From Cytophagales bacterium (lineage in GTDB: Bacteria; Bacteroidota; Bacteroidia; Cytophagales; Spirosomataceae), in assembly GCA_024742395.1 (NCBI GenBank), contig JANSYO010000005.1, forward strand, positions 1 through 64,000: a stretch of 64,000 nucleotides of DNA, written 5' to 3'. The translations under genes were made by a program, and so were the position numbers. Within the stretch, counting starts at the first letter, position 1; every line of letters starts with the position of its first letter. Positions 29,901 through 39,071 of this stretch are shown piece by piece. The notes under the pieces are model-generated. The model was not told where the DNA came from. It did not search any database and saw nothing but the letters and a program-made list of their open reading frames with translations.

Positions 29901-30665
29901 ATGCTTGTAGCCGACATCGGTAACACCGACATCGTATTTGGTCTATTTCAGAACAGTTCTCTGAGTAAAACGTTTCGTATTCCTGCAAAAAAAGGTGAAT
30001 CTGCTCCCTTTTTTAGTTTTCGGTTAGTGAATTACTTTTTAGAAAACCAAATTGACCCAAACTTGTTTAAAACTACCGTTTTAAGTAGTGTGGTACCCGA
30101 GCTAACACCAGTTTTAGAAGAAGTTTTAAAGGAAATAAGTCAGACCGATGTCATTATTGTCAGGCCAGGCATCCATAGAAGAGTGACTGTGGGCATTGAT
30201 AACCCAGATCAGCTAGGTACCGATTTGTATTCAAACGCCGTAGCTGCCTTTACGAAATATACTTGTGCCTCTATTGTTGTTGATTTTGGCACAGCCTTGA
30301 CTTTTACTGCCGTAAATAAAGAGGGAGAAGTCATGGGCGTAGCCATTGCCCCAGGTCTCAAGACGGCTGTGAACTCACTTTTTTCTAACACCTCTCAACT
30401 CCCAGATGTACCTCTGGAACTTCCAATTACAGCCATAGGAAGAAATTCCATGACCTCTATTCAATCGGGTATTTTGTACGGATACGAGGGACTCGTCAAA
30501 AATCTCGTGGACAAGTTCAAGTCAGAAATGAATGACCCTTTGATAAAAGTAGTTGCCACAGGCGGCTTGTCATCTATAATTCCCGGTTTAAAAAGCTGGT
30601 TTGATGAAGTGGATATCAATCTTACCTTAAAAGGTCTTGGGATAATAGGTGACGATTATAAATAG
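29901..30665 (+). CDS. coaX: Type III pantothenate kinase
   Basis: Phosphorylates pantothenate, the first committed step of coenzyme A synthesis. The 254 residues show the ASKHA-fold signatures of CoaX: DIGNTDIVFGLF at the N-terminus, PDQLGTDLYSNAVAA for substrate binding, VVDFGTALTFT for the second phosphate loop and ATGGLSSII. Type III enzymes need a monovalent cation and are not inhibited by CoA. Its 3' end overlaps the convergent nadD by 10 bp. Confidence 0.96.
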   Translation: MLVADIGNTDIVFGLFQNSSLSKTFRIPAKKGESAPFFSFRLVNYFLENQIDPNLFKTTVLSSVVPELTPVLEEVLKEISQTDVIIVRPGIHRRVTVGIDNPDQLGTDLYSNAVAAFTKYTCASIVVDFGTALTFTAVNKEGEVMGVAIAPGLKTAVNSLFSNTSQLPDVPLELPITAIGRNSMTSIQSGILYGYEGLVKNLVDKFKSEMNDPLIKVVATGGLSSIIPGLKSWFDEVDINLTLKGLGIIGDDYK

Positions 30666-31228
30666 AAACCTTTCAATTCAATGTGCTTCTTCACAGGTTC
30701 TGTTACCATATAGCGTATAGATCGCCTTTCTTTAATAGCATTACGAATGAATGTGGCGGAAATGTCAAGTAATGGAGATTCCACAAATTTCACAGACGCG
30801 TGCTCACTAAAATCATGCGGGGCCGTATTGGGTCTTGGATAAACGTATAATTGAAAATATTCGAGAATTTTGTCGTGATTTTTCCAATTCTTAAACTGAA
30901 CAAGGTTATCCTCACCCATAATGAGCACAAACTCGTGTTGAGGAAATTTCTCAGATAAAACAGCCAATGTATCAATGGTATAGCTCGGTTTAGGCATACT
31001 AAACTCAATATCTGAGGCCTTGAGCCTGAAATTATCAGCAATGGCCTTCTCCACCATTTCCAGCCTGTCAAACTCATGAAGGAGACCTTTATTCCTTTTG
31101 AAAGGATTCTGTGGAGAAACTACATACCAGACTTCCTTTAAGTCTGTATTGGCTGCCATGGTATTGCCAATAATTAAATGACCAATATGTATGGGATTAA
31201 ATGATCCGAAAAATAAACCTATCTTCAT
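30656..31228 (-). CDS. nadD: Nicotinate-nucleotide adenylyltransferase
   Basis: Adenylates nicotinate mononucleotide in NAD synthesis. It shows the nucleotidyltransferase opening GLFFGSFNPIHIGHL with the HxGH motif, the middle block SPQNPFKRNKGLL, and the C-terminal SATFIRNAI motif (ISSTxIR type). It is 24 bp downstream of gmk on the same strand. Its last 10 bp overlap the end of coaX on the other strand. Confidence 0.95.
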   Translation of the reverse strand: MKIGLFFGSFNPIHIGHLIIGNTMAANTDLKEVWYVVSPQNPFKRNKGLLHEFDRLEMVEKAIADNFRLKASDIEFSMPKPSYTIDTLAVLSEKFPQHEFVLIMGEDNLVQFKNWKNHDKILEYFQLYVYPRPNTAPHDFSEHASVKFVESPLLDISATFIRNAIKERRSIRYMVTEPVKKHIELKGFYL

Positions 31229-31252
31229 TTACTTTTTACTATCAATAGGAAG

Positions 31253-31852
31253 CTACACCCTCAATGGTTTTTCTTCAATTTGTAAAGCACCAGAATTAAA
31301 CGAGTCATACAATTCTTCAGCTTTAACTAAAGATTCTTCAAGATTATCATTGAGCAAGATCACATCGAATTTATCCTGAAATGTCATTTCGAACTTAACT
31401 TTAAAAAGTCGCTTTGACAAACTATCTTCTGTCTCCGTTCCTCTTTGACGAAGTCGTTTTTCTAACTCTTCTTCTGAAGGTACTTTCACAAAAATTGCCA
31501 ATGCTTTCTCTCCAAAATATTCTTTGAGTTTCAGACCACCTTTAACATCTACATCAAAAATTACATTTTTACCTTCGTTCCAAAGCCTGTGAATTTCTGA
31601 TTTCATGGTACCATAATACCCTCCGGGGTAAACCTCTTCCCACTCTACAAAGGCTTGTTCCTCAATTCTCTTACGAAATTCATCAATACTAAGAAAGTAA
31701 TAATCCTTCCCGTCTATTTCATTTCGTCCACGCCTGTCACGGGTACAAGCAGAAATAGAAAATCCCAGATCTGACCGATTAGATAAAAGATGTTTTACTA
31801 TGGTAGTTTTACCTGAGCCCGATGGGGCACAAAATATAATGGCTTTACCCAT
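31253..31852 (-). CDS. gmk: Guanylate kinase
   Basis: Converts GMP and ATP to GDP. The P-loop is APSGSGKTT at residues 9-17, followed by the GMP-binding region [19 protein letters not shown] (here with SACTRD) and [11 protein letters not shown]. At 199 residues the length is normal. It is the first gene of a gmk-nadD pair with a -7 motif 18 bp before its start. Confidence 0.96.
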   Translation of the reverse strand: MGKAIIFCAPSGSGKTTIVKHLLSNRSDLGFSISACTRDRRGRNEIDGKDYYFLSIDEFRKRIEEQAFVEWEEVYPGGYYGTMKSEIHRLWNEGKNVIFDVDVKGGLKLKEYFGEKALAIFVKVPSEEELEKRLRQRGTETEDSLSKRLFKVKFEMTFQDKFDVILLNDNLEESLVKAEELYDSFNSGALQIEEKPLRV

Positions 31853-31869
31853 GCTTTTTATTTATTGCA

Positions 31870-31877
31870 CAAAAATA
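31870..31877 (-). promoter_or_regulatory. Candidate -7 element of gmk-nadD promoter
   Basis: TATTTTTG on the minus strand fits TAnnTTTG, 18 bp before the gmk ATG. It coincides with the U tract of the terminator of the upstream anti-sigma gene. Confidence 0.4.
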
Positions 31878-31909
31878 AAGAAACCACCAGACAAATGCCC
31901 GGTGGTTTC
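31871..31909 (-). terminator. Terminator of the sigma/anti-sigma operon
   Basis: The minus strand has a 9-bp stem GAAACCACC/GGTGGTTTC (31901-31909 with 31880-31888) and a 12-nt loop, followed by TTTATTTTT. It lies 21 bp after the stop of the anti-sigma-like gene. Confidence 0.75.
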
Positions 31910-31929
31910 TCCCTAATCTATTCTTAAGT

Positions 31930-32247
31930 CTAAAAGTAAATATCGATCAGCTTGATTTCAGAAACCAATAACACCAAGACAATGGTGGCCAATTGAAGTT
32001 TAGATTTTATATCTGCTATCGTTTTGTCAGGACAGCACTTCTTCTCAATTTTCTGGTTAAGTGCATCCTTTATAGATTTCTGAAGCTCATAACCCTCTAT
32101 GCATGGTAAGCAATGATCCATTTCTGTTCTAAAATGCTCCATGTCCTCTTTACTGGCCGATCCATCCAAAACTGCAGTAATCATTTCCATACATCGCTCG
32201 TGATTCTCGCAGTGGTGCTTCATTTCACCTTTAATTGCCTCGCTCAT
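31930..32247 (-). CDS. Probable zinc-type anti-sigma factor
   Basis: A 105-residue protein rich in Cys and His: HHCENHERC near residue 11, MDHCLPCIEG near residue 43 and KKCCPD near residue 69, then a hydrophobic C-terminal stretch (TIVLVLLVSEIKLI) that may anchor it. The gene follows the ECF sigma factor gene with 38 bp between them, the usual pair order. The exact HxxxCxxC zinc site is not perfect (His is directly before the first Cys), so zinc binding is inferred. It likely sequesters the neighbouring sigma factor. Confidence 0.75.
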   Translation of the reverse strand: MSEAIKGEMKHHCENHERCMEMITAVLDGSASKEDMEHFRTEMDHCLPCIEGYELQKSIKDALNQKIEKKCCPDKTIADIKSKLQLATIVLVLLVSEIKLIDIYF

Positions 32248-32285
32248 TTCAAAAAATTATTAATCAAATTCCTTAGTGATAAGAA

Positions 32286-32885
32286 CTACCTTAGTTCTTT
32301 GTATCCCATGTTTGTAGCGTAAGAACGCAACTTCTCTTTCAATAAGTTCCGAGCACGGTGTAACCTTGATCTGACAGTACCAATTGGGATGTCTAAAATC
32401 TTAGCCATTTCCTCATAGGTAAAGCCTTCAATATCACAAAGAATGATCACTGTTCTGAAGTCAACTGGCAAGCCATTCAGGGCTCTTGTTACTTCATCAC
32501 CAATAAGGTCCTGAACCATTTCTGTTCGCAAATCTACCGTACCGTTGTACTGTGGTTCATCTGCTGAATTGTAAATAGTCTCAACCTCCTGATAATCTAT
32601 CTTCGCTGGCTCTTTACTCTTTTTACGATAATCGTTTATGAAAGAGTTTTTCAGGATTCTGAACAACCACGCTTTTGCGTTGGTTCCTTTCTGAAATGAA
32701 TTTATAAAGCGAAATGCTTTTAAGTAAGTGTCTTGTACCAAATCATTGGCATCGTCTTCATCGTTTGTCAGACGATAAGCGAAATTATACATTGAATCTA
32801 TGTGTGGCATAAATTCACTGTTAAAGACACCATATTTCTCTGTCTCGCTGTAAGTCGGCTTTTTTTCCAAAACTTCTGCTTCCAT
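32286..32885 (-). CDS. ECF-type RNA polymerase sigma factor
   Basis: A 199-residue sigma-70 family member. Region 2 is visible as MYNFAYRLTNDEDDANDLVQ and AWLFRILKNSFINDYRK, and region 4 as DFRTVIILCDIEGFTYEEMA with the HTH ending GTVRSRLHRARNLLKEKL. Regions 1 and 3 are missing, as expected for the ECF group. It is co-transcribed with a putative anti-sigma gene. The regulon is unknown, and oxidative or envelope stress is typical of the group. Confidence 0.94.
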   Translation of the reverse strand: MEAEVLEKKPTYSETEKYGVFNSEFMPHIDSMYNFAYRLTNDEDDANDLVQDTYLKAFRFINSFQKGTNAKAWLFRILKNSFINDYRKKSKEPAKIDYQEVETIYNSADEPQYNGTVDLRTEMVQDLIGDEVTRALNGLPVDFRTVIILCDIEGFTYEEMAKILDIPIGTVRSRLHRARNLLKEKLRSYATNMGYKELR

Positions 32886-33104
32886 GTCTTAATTTCTTTT
32901 TAAATACTTCCCTTCCTATATTATTTCCTACTTATCTCAATTTGTATTTGATGTTGCTACATCTAAATCACACTCGAAGATATAGATTTATTTTTAAAAA
33001 TACATGTAGATACATTTAAAATATCTAAAAGGCATTTTTTAATGACAAATGGGGCTATTTGTGCATCTTTGTTCTTTAGATGACAAAAACAATACCCTCG
33101 CACT

Positions 33105-33629
33105 ATGAAGTGGAAAGACCTGCCAGAATTACCGCAATTTTACGATAGATACATCAAACAGGTGACAGACCAGCCCCTTTTGGATGCATTAAGAACCCAT
33201 GAACCTACTGCCATTATGGCTGACATGGATAAATTGGCTCAATTAGGAGATCAAGTTTATGAACCTGGCAAATGGACCATAAAAACGGTGATTCAGCATA
33301 TGATTGACACTGAGAGAATTATGGCCTACAGAGCACTTTGCATAGCTCGAAAAGACAAAACCATTTTACCCGGATTTGATGAAAACAGCTATGCTGATAA
33401 CACCTCTCATCTTCAAAATAACCTGGAGGATTTAGTCAATGAATGGCAAATTCTAAGAGTTTCAAACATTCTTCTTTTCAGGTCCATGTCTGAAGAAATG
33501 CTCTTGACAAAAGGACAAGCTTCTAACAAAATTATTACACCTGCTGCCTTGGGTTTTGTCATTTGCGGTCATCCCATACATCATTATAAGGTAATCAAAG
33601 AACGATATTTTCCCATTTTAGGGAACTAA
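33105..33629 (+). CDS. DinB-superfamily protein (second copy)
   Basis: A 174-residue DinB/YfiT-like four-helix bundle. Probable metal-ligand histidines lie in [14 protein letters not shown] (near residue 65) and [12 protein letters not shown] near the C-terminus. Function is unknown; family members are metal-dependent transferases or hydrolases. It shares the fold but little sequence with 6255-6776. The pseudouridine synthase gene follows 40 bp later on the same strand. Confidence 0.85.
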   Translation: MKWKDLPELPQFYDRYIKQVTDQPLLDALRTHEPTAIMADMDKLAQLGDQVYEPGKWTIKTVIQHMIDTERIMAYRALCIARKDKTILPGFDENSYADNTSHLQNNLEDLVNEWQILRVSNILLFRSMSEEMLLTKGQASNKIITPAALGFVICGHPIHHYKVIKERYFPILGN

Positions 33630-33669
33630 TATTGATAGATACGACATAAACCTAGATTTAGTTTACAGA

Positions 33670-34392
33670 TTGGTAAGAATAAATAAATATCTCAGCGAAG
33701 TAGGCTTTTGCTCAAGAAGAGCAGCAGATAAACTTATTGAAGAAGGTAGGGTGACCATCAATGGCAAAATACCCGAAATGGGCACAAAAGTTGGCCCAAA
33801 TGACCAGGTGGCCGTAGATGGCAAGAATGTAGGCGAGCCGCAGAGTGACTTTGTTTACATTGCTTTAAACAAACCGATAGGAATCGTATGCACTACTGAC
33901 ACACGGGTTGAAAAGAATAACATTGTAGATTTTATTAATCACCCAAAACGTATTTTCCCAATAGGAAGACTAGATAAACCAAGCGAAGGCTTGATTTTCC
34001 TTACTAATGATGGGGATATGGTGAATAAAATTTTGCGTGCCCGCAATAACCATGAAAAAGAATATCTGGTTACCGTGAACAAACCTGTGACCCGCGACTT
34101 TATTATGAAAATGGCGAATGGTGTGCCCATCTTAGACACTGTGACGAGGAAATGTAAAGTAGAGAAAGTGGGGGTCTTTGAGTTTAAAATTATTTTGACT
34201 CAGGGCTTAAACCGACAGATCAGACGCATGTGCGAATATTTGGGATACCGCGTAACTAAGCTGAAAAGAATACGCATAATGAATATTAAATTAGATTTAC
34301 CAACAGGTAAATGGAGATACTTTACAAAAGAAGAGCTCGCCGAAATAAACAGATTGACTGCCGGATCTACTAAAACCTTTGACTCAAATTAA
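33670..34392 (+). CDS. rRNA pseudouridine synthase, RluB/RluF type
   Basis: Isomerises uridine in 23S rRNA. An N-terminal S4 RNA-binding domain ([20 protein letters not shown]) precedes the RsuA/RluB-type catalytic domain with [10 protein letters not shown], which carries the catalytic Asp, and [15 protein letters not shown]. The start is TTG 33670, since no in-frame ATG fits and the S4 domain begins at once. The target position cannot be told; the block around LKRIRIMNI and the short length favour RluF-like enzymes. Confidence 0.92.
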   Translation: MVRINKYLSEVGFCSRRAADKLIEEGRVTINGKIPEMGTKVGPNDQVAVDGKNVGEPQSDFVYIALNKPIGIVCTTDTRVEKNNIVDFINHPKRIFPIGRLDKPSEGLIFLTNDGDMVNKILRARNNHEKEYLVTVNKPVTRDFIMKMANGVPILDTVTRKCKVEKVGVFEFKIILTQGLNRQIRRMCEYLGYRVTKLKRIRIMNIKLDLPTGKWRYFTKEELAEINRLTAGSTKTFDSN

Positions 34393-34393
34393 G

Positions 34394-35701
34394 CTAATCT
34401 TCGTATACATTCTTCGATGGAATCCTTGTAAGTAGAGCAAATCCAACAACGAATAGCACGAGAATAAGTAAAACAGAATTTCTCATACTTCCCGTTTGCT
34501 GAATAATAAATCCGAACAGGAATGTCCCCAGTGCTGTAGCAAGACGCTCACATACATCGTAGAAACTAAAATAAGATGCGGTATCCTTGGTATCATCTGG
34601 TATTAGTTTGGCGTAAGTACTTCTTGAAAGGGATTGGATTCCGCCCATTACCAGACCTACTACCGCTGCTATTACATAAAACTGCTCAGCTGTAGTAGTA
34701 AAATAAGCGGCTAATGGTACTGTGGCCCATAAACCAATTTCTATTCTCAGGGCAATTGTATTTCCAAATTTCTTTGATAAAAATGAGGCTAAATATGAAC
34801 CCGGAATGGCTACCAACTGGATTAGCAATATGGTGGTAATCAGTCCTGAGGTTGGGATTTTTAATTCTTTGTCTGCAAACAGAGCTGCAACATAAATCAC
34901 CGTCATAACGCCCATATCGTATATAAAGAAAGCTGCCAAAAAACGTTTAAGGTATTTCCGTTGCTTCATTTCGTTGTACACCTTTCTCAGTTCCTGAAAT
35001 CCTTTGGCTATCCACTTTCTTTCAAACTTTTTACTCCTGTCTTTCGGCAAATAGTAAAATGGAATTTGGGCAAAGGCAGCCCACCAAACACCCACCGTAA
35101 TAAAGGCAATTCTGGAAGTAAAACCCGAATCTGAATCTGCCTGACTCAGGCCAAAAAGCTCAGGCTTCATGATCATGGCTAAATTAAACAATAGCAATAA
35201 GACACTTCCAAAATAGCCAAACGCAAAGCCTCTGGCCGAGGTTTTGTCAAACCTGTCTTCAGTTACTATATCTGGCAAATAAGAATTATAAAAAACCACA
35301 GAACCTCCCCACCCTATTAAAGACAGGCCAAACGCTACAACAGAAGCAGTAATATTGTCTTTGGTAAAGAAGAAAAAGTAGATACAACTAAGAGCACCTA
35401 AATAGCAGAAGAATTTCATAAAGAATTTTCTTCGGCCACTGAAGTCTGCAACACCGGTAAGTAATGGACTAAGAAAAACCAGAATCAAGGTGGCTATTGA
35501 CAACGTGTATGAGTACACTACATCATTATTAACCTGGAAACCCATGAAGTTAATTATATCTCCTCCCTGCTCATTCACAGCCGTAGCATGAAAATAGATA
35601 GGAAAAATTACCGAAGTGATAACAAGATTATGAACAGAATTAGCCCAGTCATACATACACCAGGCATTAATTACTTTCTTCTGGTTCTTCAGAAACTCCA
35701 T
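34394..35701 (-). CDS. MFS transporter, UMF1 family
   Basis: A 435-residue protein with about twelve membrane helices. The N-terminal WCMYDWANSVHNLVI block and the mid-protein GGIQSLSRSTYAKLIP motif are typical of the UMF1 (Atg22-like) branch of the major facilitator superfamily, often annotated as permeases of unknown substrate. Its stop codon lies 1 bp from the end of the convergent pseudouridine synthase gene, so the two genes are packed tail to tail. Confidence 0.9.
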   Translation of the reverse strand: MEFLKNQKKVINAWCMYDWANSVHNLVITSVIFPIYFHATAVNEQGGDIINFMGFQVNNDVVYSYTLSIATLILVFLSPLLTGVADFSGRRKFFMKFFCYLGALSCIYFFFFTKDNITASVVAFGLSLIGWGGSVVFYNSYLPDIVTEDRFDKTSARGFAFGYFGSVLLLLFNLAMIMKPELFGLSQADSDSGFTSRIAFITVGVWWAAFAQIPFYYLPKDRSKKFERKWIAKGFQELRKVYNEMKQRKYLKRFLAAFFIYDMGVMTVIYVAALFADKELKIPTSGLITTILLIQLVAIPGSYLASFLSKKFGNTIALRIEIGLWATVPLAAYFTTTAEQFYVIAAVVGLVMGGIQSLSRSTYAKLIPDDTKDTASYFSFYDVCERLATALGTFLFGFIIQQTGSMRNSVLLILVLFVVGFALLTRIPSKNVYED

Positions 35702-35802
35702 GAAGCTTTAGGGTTTGATTAGAAAAGGTCTGGCAAGATAATAGAAATTAATGACTGTGCCATCAGTTGCTAATATTCCACAAAATCAATCTAGACCGGT
35801 TC

Positions 35803-36576
35803 TTATAACGTGACTTTGGTCCCTACCTCTAAGCCATTTACTATATCAAGAATTACGTTCTCTCTTTTCCCGTTTGCAATGAACGTAGGAATATTTTTAG
35901 CAGCCGTCTCTTTGGCTACATTAAGTTTTGAGGCCATCCCTCCTCTTCCTTCTCCTTCTTGCTTTTCTTTGTCGTTGACAAACTTTTCCACATCCTGCCC
36001 TACCTTCACCGTTTTTATTAGCCTGGTGTGATCATCCTCAGGGTCACCATCAAATAAGCCATCGGTACTGGTTAATATAATCAACATATCTGCCTGAATC
36101 AGCTCTGCCACCAATGAAGCCAGCTCATCATTGTCTGAAAACATCGATTTTGTTAATGAAACAGCATCATCTTCATTGGCTATTGGAATCACACCTTCAG
36201 ATAGCAAACCTTCATAACAATTGATCATGTTTTCGCGGTGCATACCAGGATTAAAATCCCTTTTTGTGGCCAGAACCTGAGCACAGTTCATTCCGTAATC
36301 TCGAAAGAAATTGTAGTACAATCTCATCATTCTTGGCTGCCCAATGGCCGAGTAAACCTGTCTTTTTTGTGCTTTATCTTTTATTTTAGACTTCCCCAAA
36401 ACTTCCATTCCTGCTATTACAGAACCAGAAGAAACTAAGACACAAATAATATCTTCTTCGTACAATGTGGCGATTTGCCGAACCAAACCCTGCAACACTG
36501 GTCTTACGATCCTGTTGCCTTTATTGGTCATAACATTTGTACCTACTTTGATTACAATTCTTTTTCTATACATCAT
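35803..36576 (-). CDS. proB: Glutamate 5-kinase, kinase domain only
   Basis: Phosphorylates glutamate in proline synthesis. The amino-acid kinase fold shows VIKVGTNVMTN at the N-terminus, VSSGSVIAGM, PIANEDDAVS and the loop GRGGMASKLNVA. At 257 residues it lacks the C-terminal PUA domain of E. coli ProB (about 367 residues), the short form found in several phyla. No proA gene adjoins it. It begins at ATG 36576 (a second ATG follows at once) and is the last chromosomal gene before the integrated element. Confidence 0.88.
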   Translation of the reverse strand: MMYRKRIVIKVGTNVMTNKGNRIVRPVLQGLVRQIATLYEEDIICVLVSSGSVIAGMEVLGKSKIKDKAQKRQVYSAIGQPRMMRLYYNFFRDYGMNCAQVLATKRDFNPGMHRENMINCYEGLLSEGVIPIANEDDAVSLTKSMFSDNDELASLVAELIQADMLIILTSTDGLFDGDPEDDHTRLIKTVKVGQDVEKFVNDKEKQEGEGRGGMASKLNVAKETAAKNIPTFIANGKRENVILDIVNGLEVGTKVTL

Positions 36577-36722
36577 ATGGTATGGATAAATACGAGCTTA
36601 ACACTGATGCAGTTCAGCTTGGAGCTAAACTGAACCCAGAATTTTTTAATTAAATTTCAATGATTTCGGATAATACCGTATGAGGCTAAGCTAGAACCTC
36701 AATTGACAAAATGATAAATAAA

Positions 36723-36747
36723 TGCAGAGAGGAAGGGATTCGAACCC
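36723..36747 (-). other. attachment-site fragment: 3' end of a tRNA gene
   Basis: Read on the minus strand this is GGGTTCGAATCCC followed by TTCCTCTCTGCA: a T-arm with the TTCGAAT loop, a 7-nt 3' acceptor strand (CCTCTCT) and a G discriminator, which suggests tRNA-Ser. No tRNA 5' part precedes it on that strand, and the outer T-stem pairs fail (U-U and G-U), so this is a fragment and not a gene. The integrase gene begins 147 bp away, as expected for one end of an element inserted in a tRNA 3' end. The 36,577-36,893 gap otherwise holds only the integrase promoter region. Confidence 0.78.
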
Positions 36748-36848
36748 CAAAATCTCATACAACTTTAAAAAACTTTAAAACATCTCACTATAAGCACTTT
36801 ATAAAAATATTAATCTATTTAGATTGTTTAACATTGATTTAAATTTCA

Positions 36849-36856
36849 TACTTTTG
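36849..36856 (+). promoter_or_regulatory. Candidate -7 element of integrase promoter
   Basis: TACTTTTG matches TAnnTTTG and a TTG lies 22 bp upstream, slightly beyond usual spacing. It overlaps the first of three 11-bp repeats, so binding there could block transcription. Confidence 0.45.
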
Positions 36857-36887
36857 GACTAAATATGGACTAGATATGGACTAGATT
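36855..36887 (+). repeat. Three 11-bp tandem repeats before the integrase
   Basis: Three units of TGGACTAGATA type (the first has AA in place of GA, the last ends TT) stand head to tail, one per DNA turn, finishing 6 bp before the integrase ATG. They may be integrase arm sites or an autoregulatory operator. Confidence 0.6.
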
Positions 36888-36893
36888 TTATAT

Positions 36894-38111
36894 ATGGCAA
36901 CGCTAAAATTCTTTCTTCAATCAACAAAAGACCATTCGCCAATCTACATAAGATTGCGTGATGGCAAAGAAATTGATTTGAAGGCAAAAACAGGATTAAT
37001 AATAAATCCGTCTAATTGGAATAATAAAAATCAAAGACCTAAAAACACAAAAAGCACCGAGCTCAAAAAACTAATCTTTGAACTTGAAAACATAAAGGTA
37101 CGAATCTTAAAGGCCTACAATGAAATTCAACTAAGAAAACTTCCAATAACTTCTGATTGGTTCAAAAGAGCTATCACAGGAAATCCTTTTGAAGAGAAAG
37201 ACCCAAGCCTAGTTTCATATTTTGAAAAGTATATTTCCATTAAAAGTGAAGAGGTATCAGAAAGGGGAATTCAAAAGATAATAGTACTTAGAGACACCAT
37301 AATCGAGTTTGAAAAAATCTGGAAGAAGAAAATTGAAATAGTAGATGTAGACTTAAATTTTCAAAACGATTTTATCAAATTCTTAAGTTCAGAAAAAGGA
37401 TATCGCCAAACTACAAAACATAGGACAATTAAATTTTTAAAAACAGTATGCAGGCACGCCAGAACAAGTGGCTATGAAAGCAGTCCACAACTTGACCTAC
37501 TTGGAGTTAAAGACGGGCAGGTTAATATAGTTTACTTAACTCCCGAGGATATAAAAAAAATAAAACGAGTCAAGCTAGACTTCTCCTATCTTGATAATGC
37601 AAGAAAATGGCTACTGTTAAGCTGTTACTTAGGGCAAAGGGGTGGCGATCTATTGAACATAACTTCGAAACAAATCACGGAAAAATCTGGATCTAAGGTT
37701 CTAGATATGAGACAGCAAAAAACAAAAAAGGAGCTCTATGTTTTGCTGACAAAAGAAGCTTTAGATATATTAGAAGAAAATGATAACGAATTCCCACGGA
37801 AAATTAGCCTTCAAAATTACAATCTATATATAAAGGAAGTTTGCAAATATGCAGGTATCAATGAAATTACCTTTGGTTCAAAAATTAATCCTATTACCAA
37901 AAAGAAAGAAGATGGTCACTTCGAAAAATGGGAATTAGTTACAACACATATTGGTCGAAGATCATTTGCCACAAATTATTATGGCAAGGTGCCTACTCCT
38001 TTACTTATGGCACAGACTGGACATACCTCAGAGCAAATGTTCCTAAAGTATATAGGAAAAGGGAGAACCGATCAAATTTTAGCTTTAGCAAACGCCTTTA
38101 AAACAATATGA
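36894..38111 (+). CDS. Tyrosine recombinase (integrase)
   Basis: A 405-residue Bacteroidota-type phage integrase with an N-terminal arm domain, a SAM-like core-binding domain (about residues 110-210) and a C-terminal catalytic domain. Active-site residues are Arg249 in YLGQRGGDLL, the HxxR box in THIGRRSFATN, the second His in TGHTSEQM, and the nucleophile Tyr386 in FLKYI. It would catalyse integration and excision at the tRNA attachment site just upstream. Its stop overlaps the next start in ATGA. Confidence 0.95.
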   Translation: MATLKFFLQSTKDHSPIYIRLRDGKEIDLKAKTGLIINPSNWNNKNQRPKNTKSTELKKLIFELENIKVRILKAYNEIQLRKLPITSDWFKRAITGNPFEEKDPSLVSYFEKYISIKSEEVSERGIQKIIVLRDTIIEFEKIWKKKIEIVDVDLNFQNDFIKFLSSEKGYRQTTKHRTIKFLKTVCRHARTSGYESSPQLDLLGVKDGQVNIVYLTPEDIKKIKRVKLDFSYLDNARKWLLLSCYLGQRGGDLLNITSKQITEKSGSKVLDMRQQKTKKELYVLLTKEALDILEENDNEFPRKISLQNYNLYIKEVCKYAGINEITFGSKINPITKKKEDGHFEKWELVTTHIGRRSFATNYYGKVPTPLLMAQTGHTSEQMFLKYIGKGRTDQILALANAFKTI

Positions 38112-38977
38112 ATATCATTAATAAAATAGACATCCTTTTTAAGGAACTTCAGTATGGTCATGATATGGTGTCCAAGTTCATGTCTTTTTACAAAACCTAC
38201 AATTTTGACAGAATGTCAAAACTACTCATAGAATTACAAAATGAAGTAGGCAAGATTGAATTTGACTTACAAATTCATAATGAATCAATAATTCATCAAA
38301 ATAAATTATTGATGCAATCCTTTCAAACTTGGGTTGATCAATTACAACAACATATTCGTAAAGTAAACTTTGATTATGCATTTGGAAAATCTGATCACAT
38401 CAAAGAATATCAGATTCACCAGGAGACGACTAAAATTATTGAAAATCTAGATATCCCTAGAAACTCTTATAGCAAACTTCCAGATGGAGCAGGGGCAGAT
38501 TATATATTTATGTCCAAAGTTCAATACTTAGAAATCATAGTACATCAAATGAAGGCAAGGATTGTAAATACTAAAGTTTGGCTAGGAATAATATCCGTTC
38601 TTCTTGAAGAAACAAGAACGTACTATTACAAAAACCCTGAAGCATATGTCCACTTTAAAAGTAGAAGGCCTTATCCAGAGGTATTTAATAATACCGATGC
38701 CAGTTTCATCTTCAAACATTTCTTTAATGACCCTTATGTTACAAAAACAGTTAAATCCTACAGTTTCATCTACTTTAAATTTGAAAAAGAAGAGCAGTTT
38801 CTGCACGAGGGAATTAGTCAAAAATTCTTTTCTAAATGGATAAATGATCACTTTAAAACAGATTTTGATAAAATTCGAGATTACGGAACTGGCTTCAAAG
38901 AATTTGACGCAATTTATGAAAATTTAAAAAGCAAAATTCACAAATTCCCAAAGCCCGCATCAGGCGAAAACTATTAA
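38108..38977 (+). CDS. Hypothetical protein, possibly RteC-like
   Basis: A 289-residue helical protein, soluble and Lys/Phe-rich, translationally coupled to the integrase by a 4-bp overlap. I do not see a motif that I can name. Size, helical content and place next to a Bacteroidota integrase resemble RteC, which controls excision of CTnDOT-type elements, but that match is a guess from context. An intrinsic terminator follows the stop. Confidence 0.6.
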   Translation: MNIINKIDILFKELQYGHDMVSKFMSFYKTYNFDRMSKLLIELQNEVGKIEFDLQIHNESIIHQNKLLMQSFQTWVDQLQQHIRKVNFDYAFGKSDHIKEYQIHQETTKIIENLDIPRNSYSKLPDGAGADYIFMSKVQYLEIIVHQMKARIVNTKVWLGIISVLLEETRTYYYKNPEAYVHFKSRRPYPEVFNNTDASFIFKHFFNDPYVTKTVKSYSFIYFKFEKEEQFLHEGISQKFFSKWINDHFKTDFDKIRDYGTGFKEFDAIYENLKSKIHKFPKPASGENY

Positions 38978-38988
38978 CTGTTTTTTTT

Positions 38989-39013
38989 AATACAGAAATC
39001 TGTATTTTTTTTT
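38989..39013 (+). terminator. Terminator after the integrase operon
   Basis: AATACAG and CTGTATT (38989-38995, 39000-39006) pair around AAAT, followed by T7. It ends the integrase and RteC-like transcript. Confidence 0.75.
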
Positions 39014-39071
39014 ACGAAGGTTTGCTCTAAATGATATTTAGGTTTGTGTCCAAATCATTTTTTTTAATTCC

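Noticed and set aside
36723-36800. A complete tRNA gene on the minus strand
   Set aside because: Only the T-arm and 3' acceptor strand are present; no anticodon arm, D arm or 5' acceptor strand can be built from the adjacent sequence.
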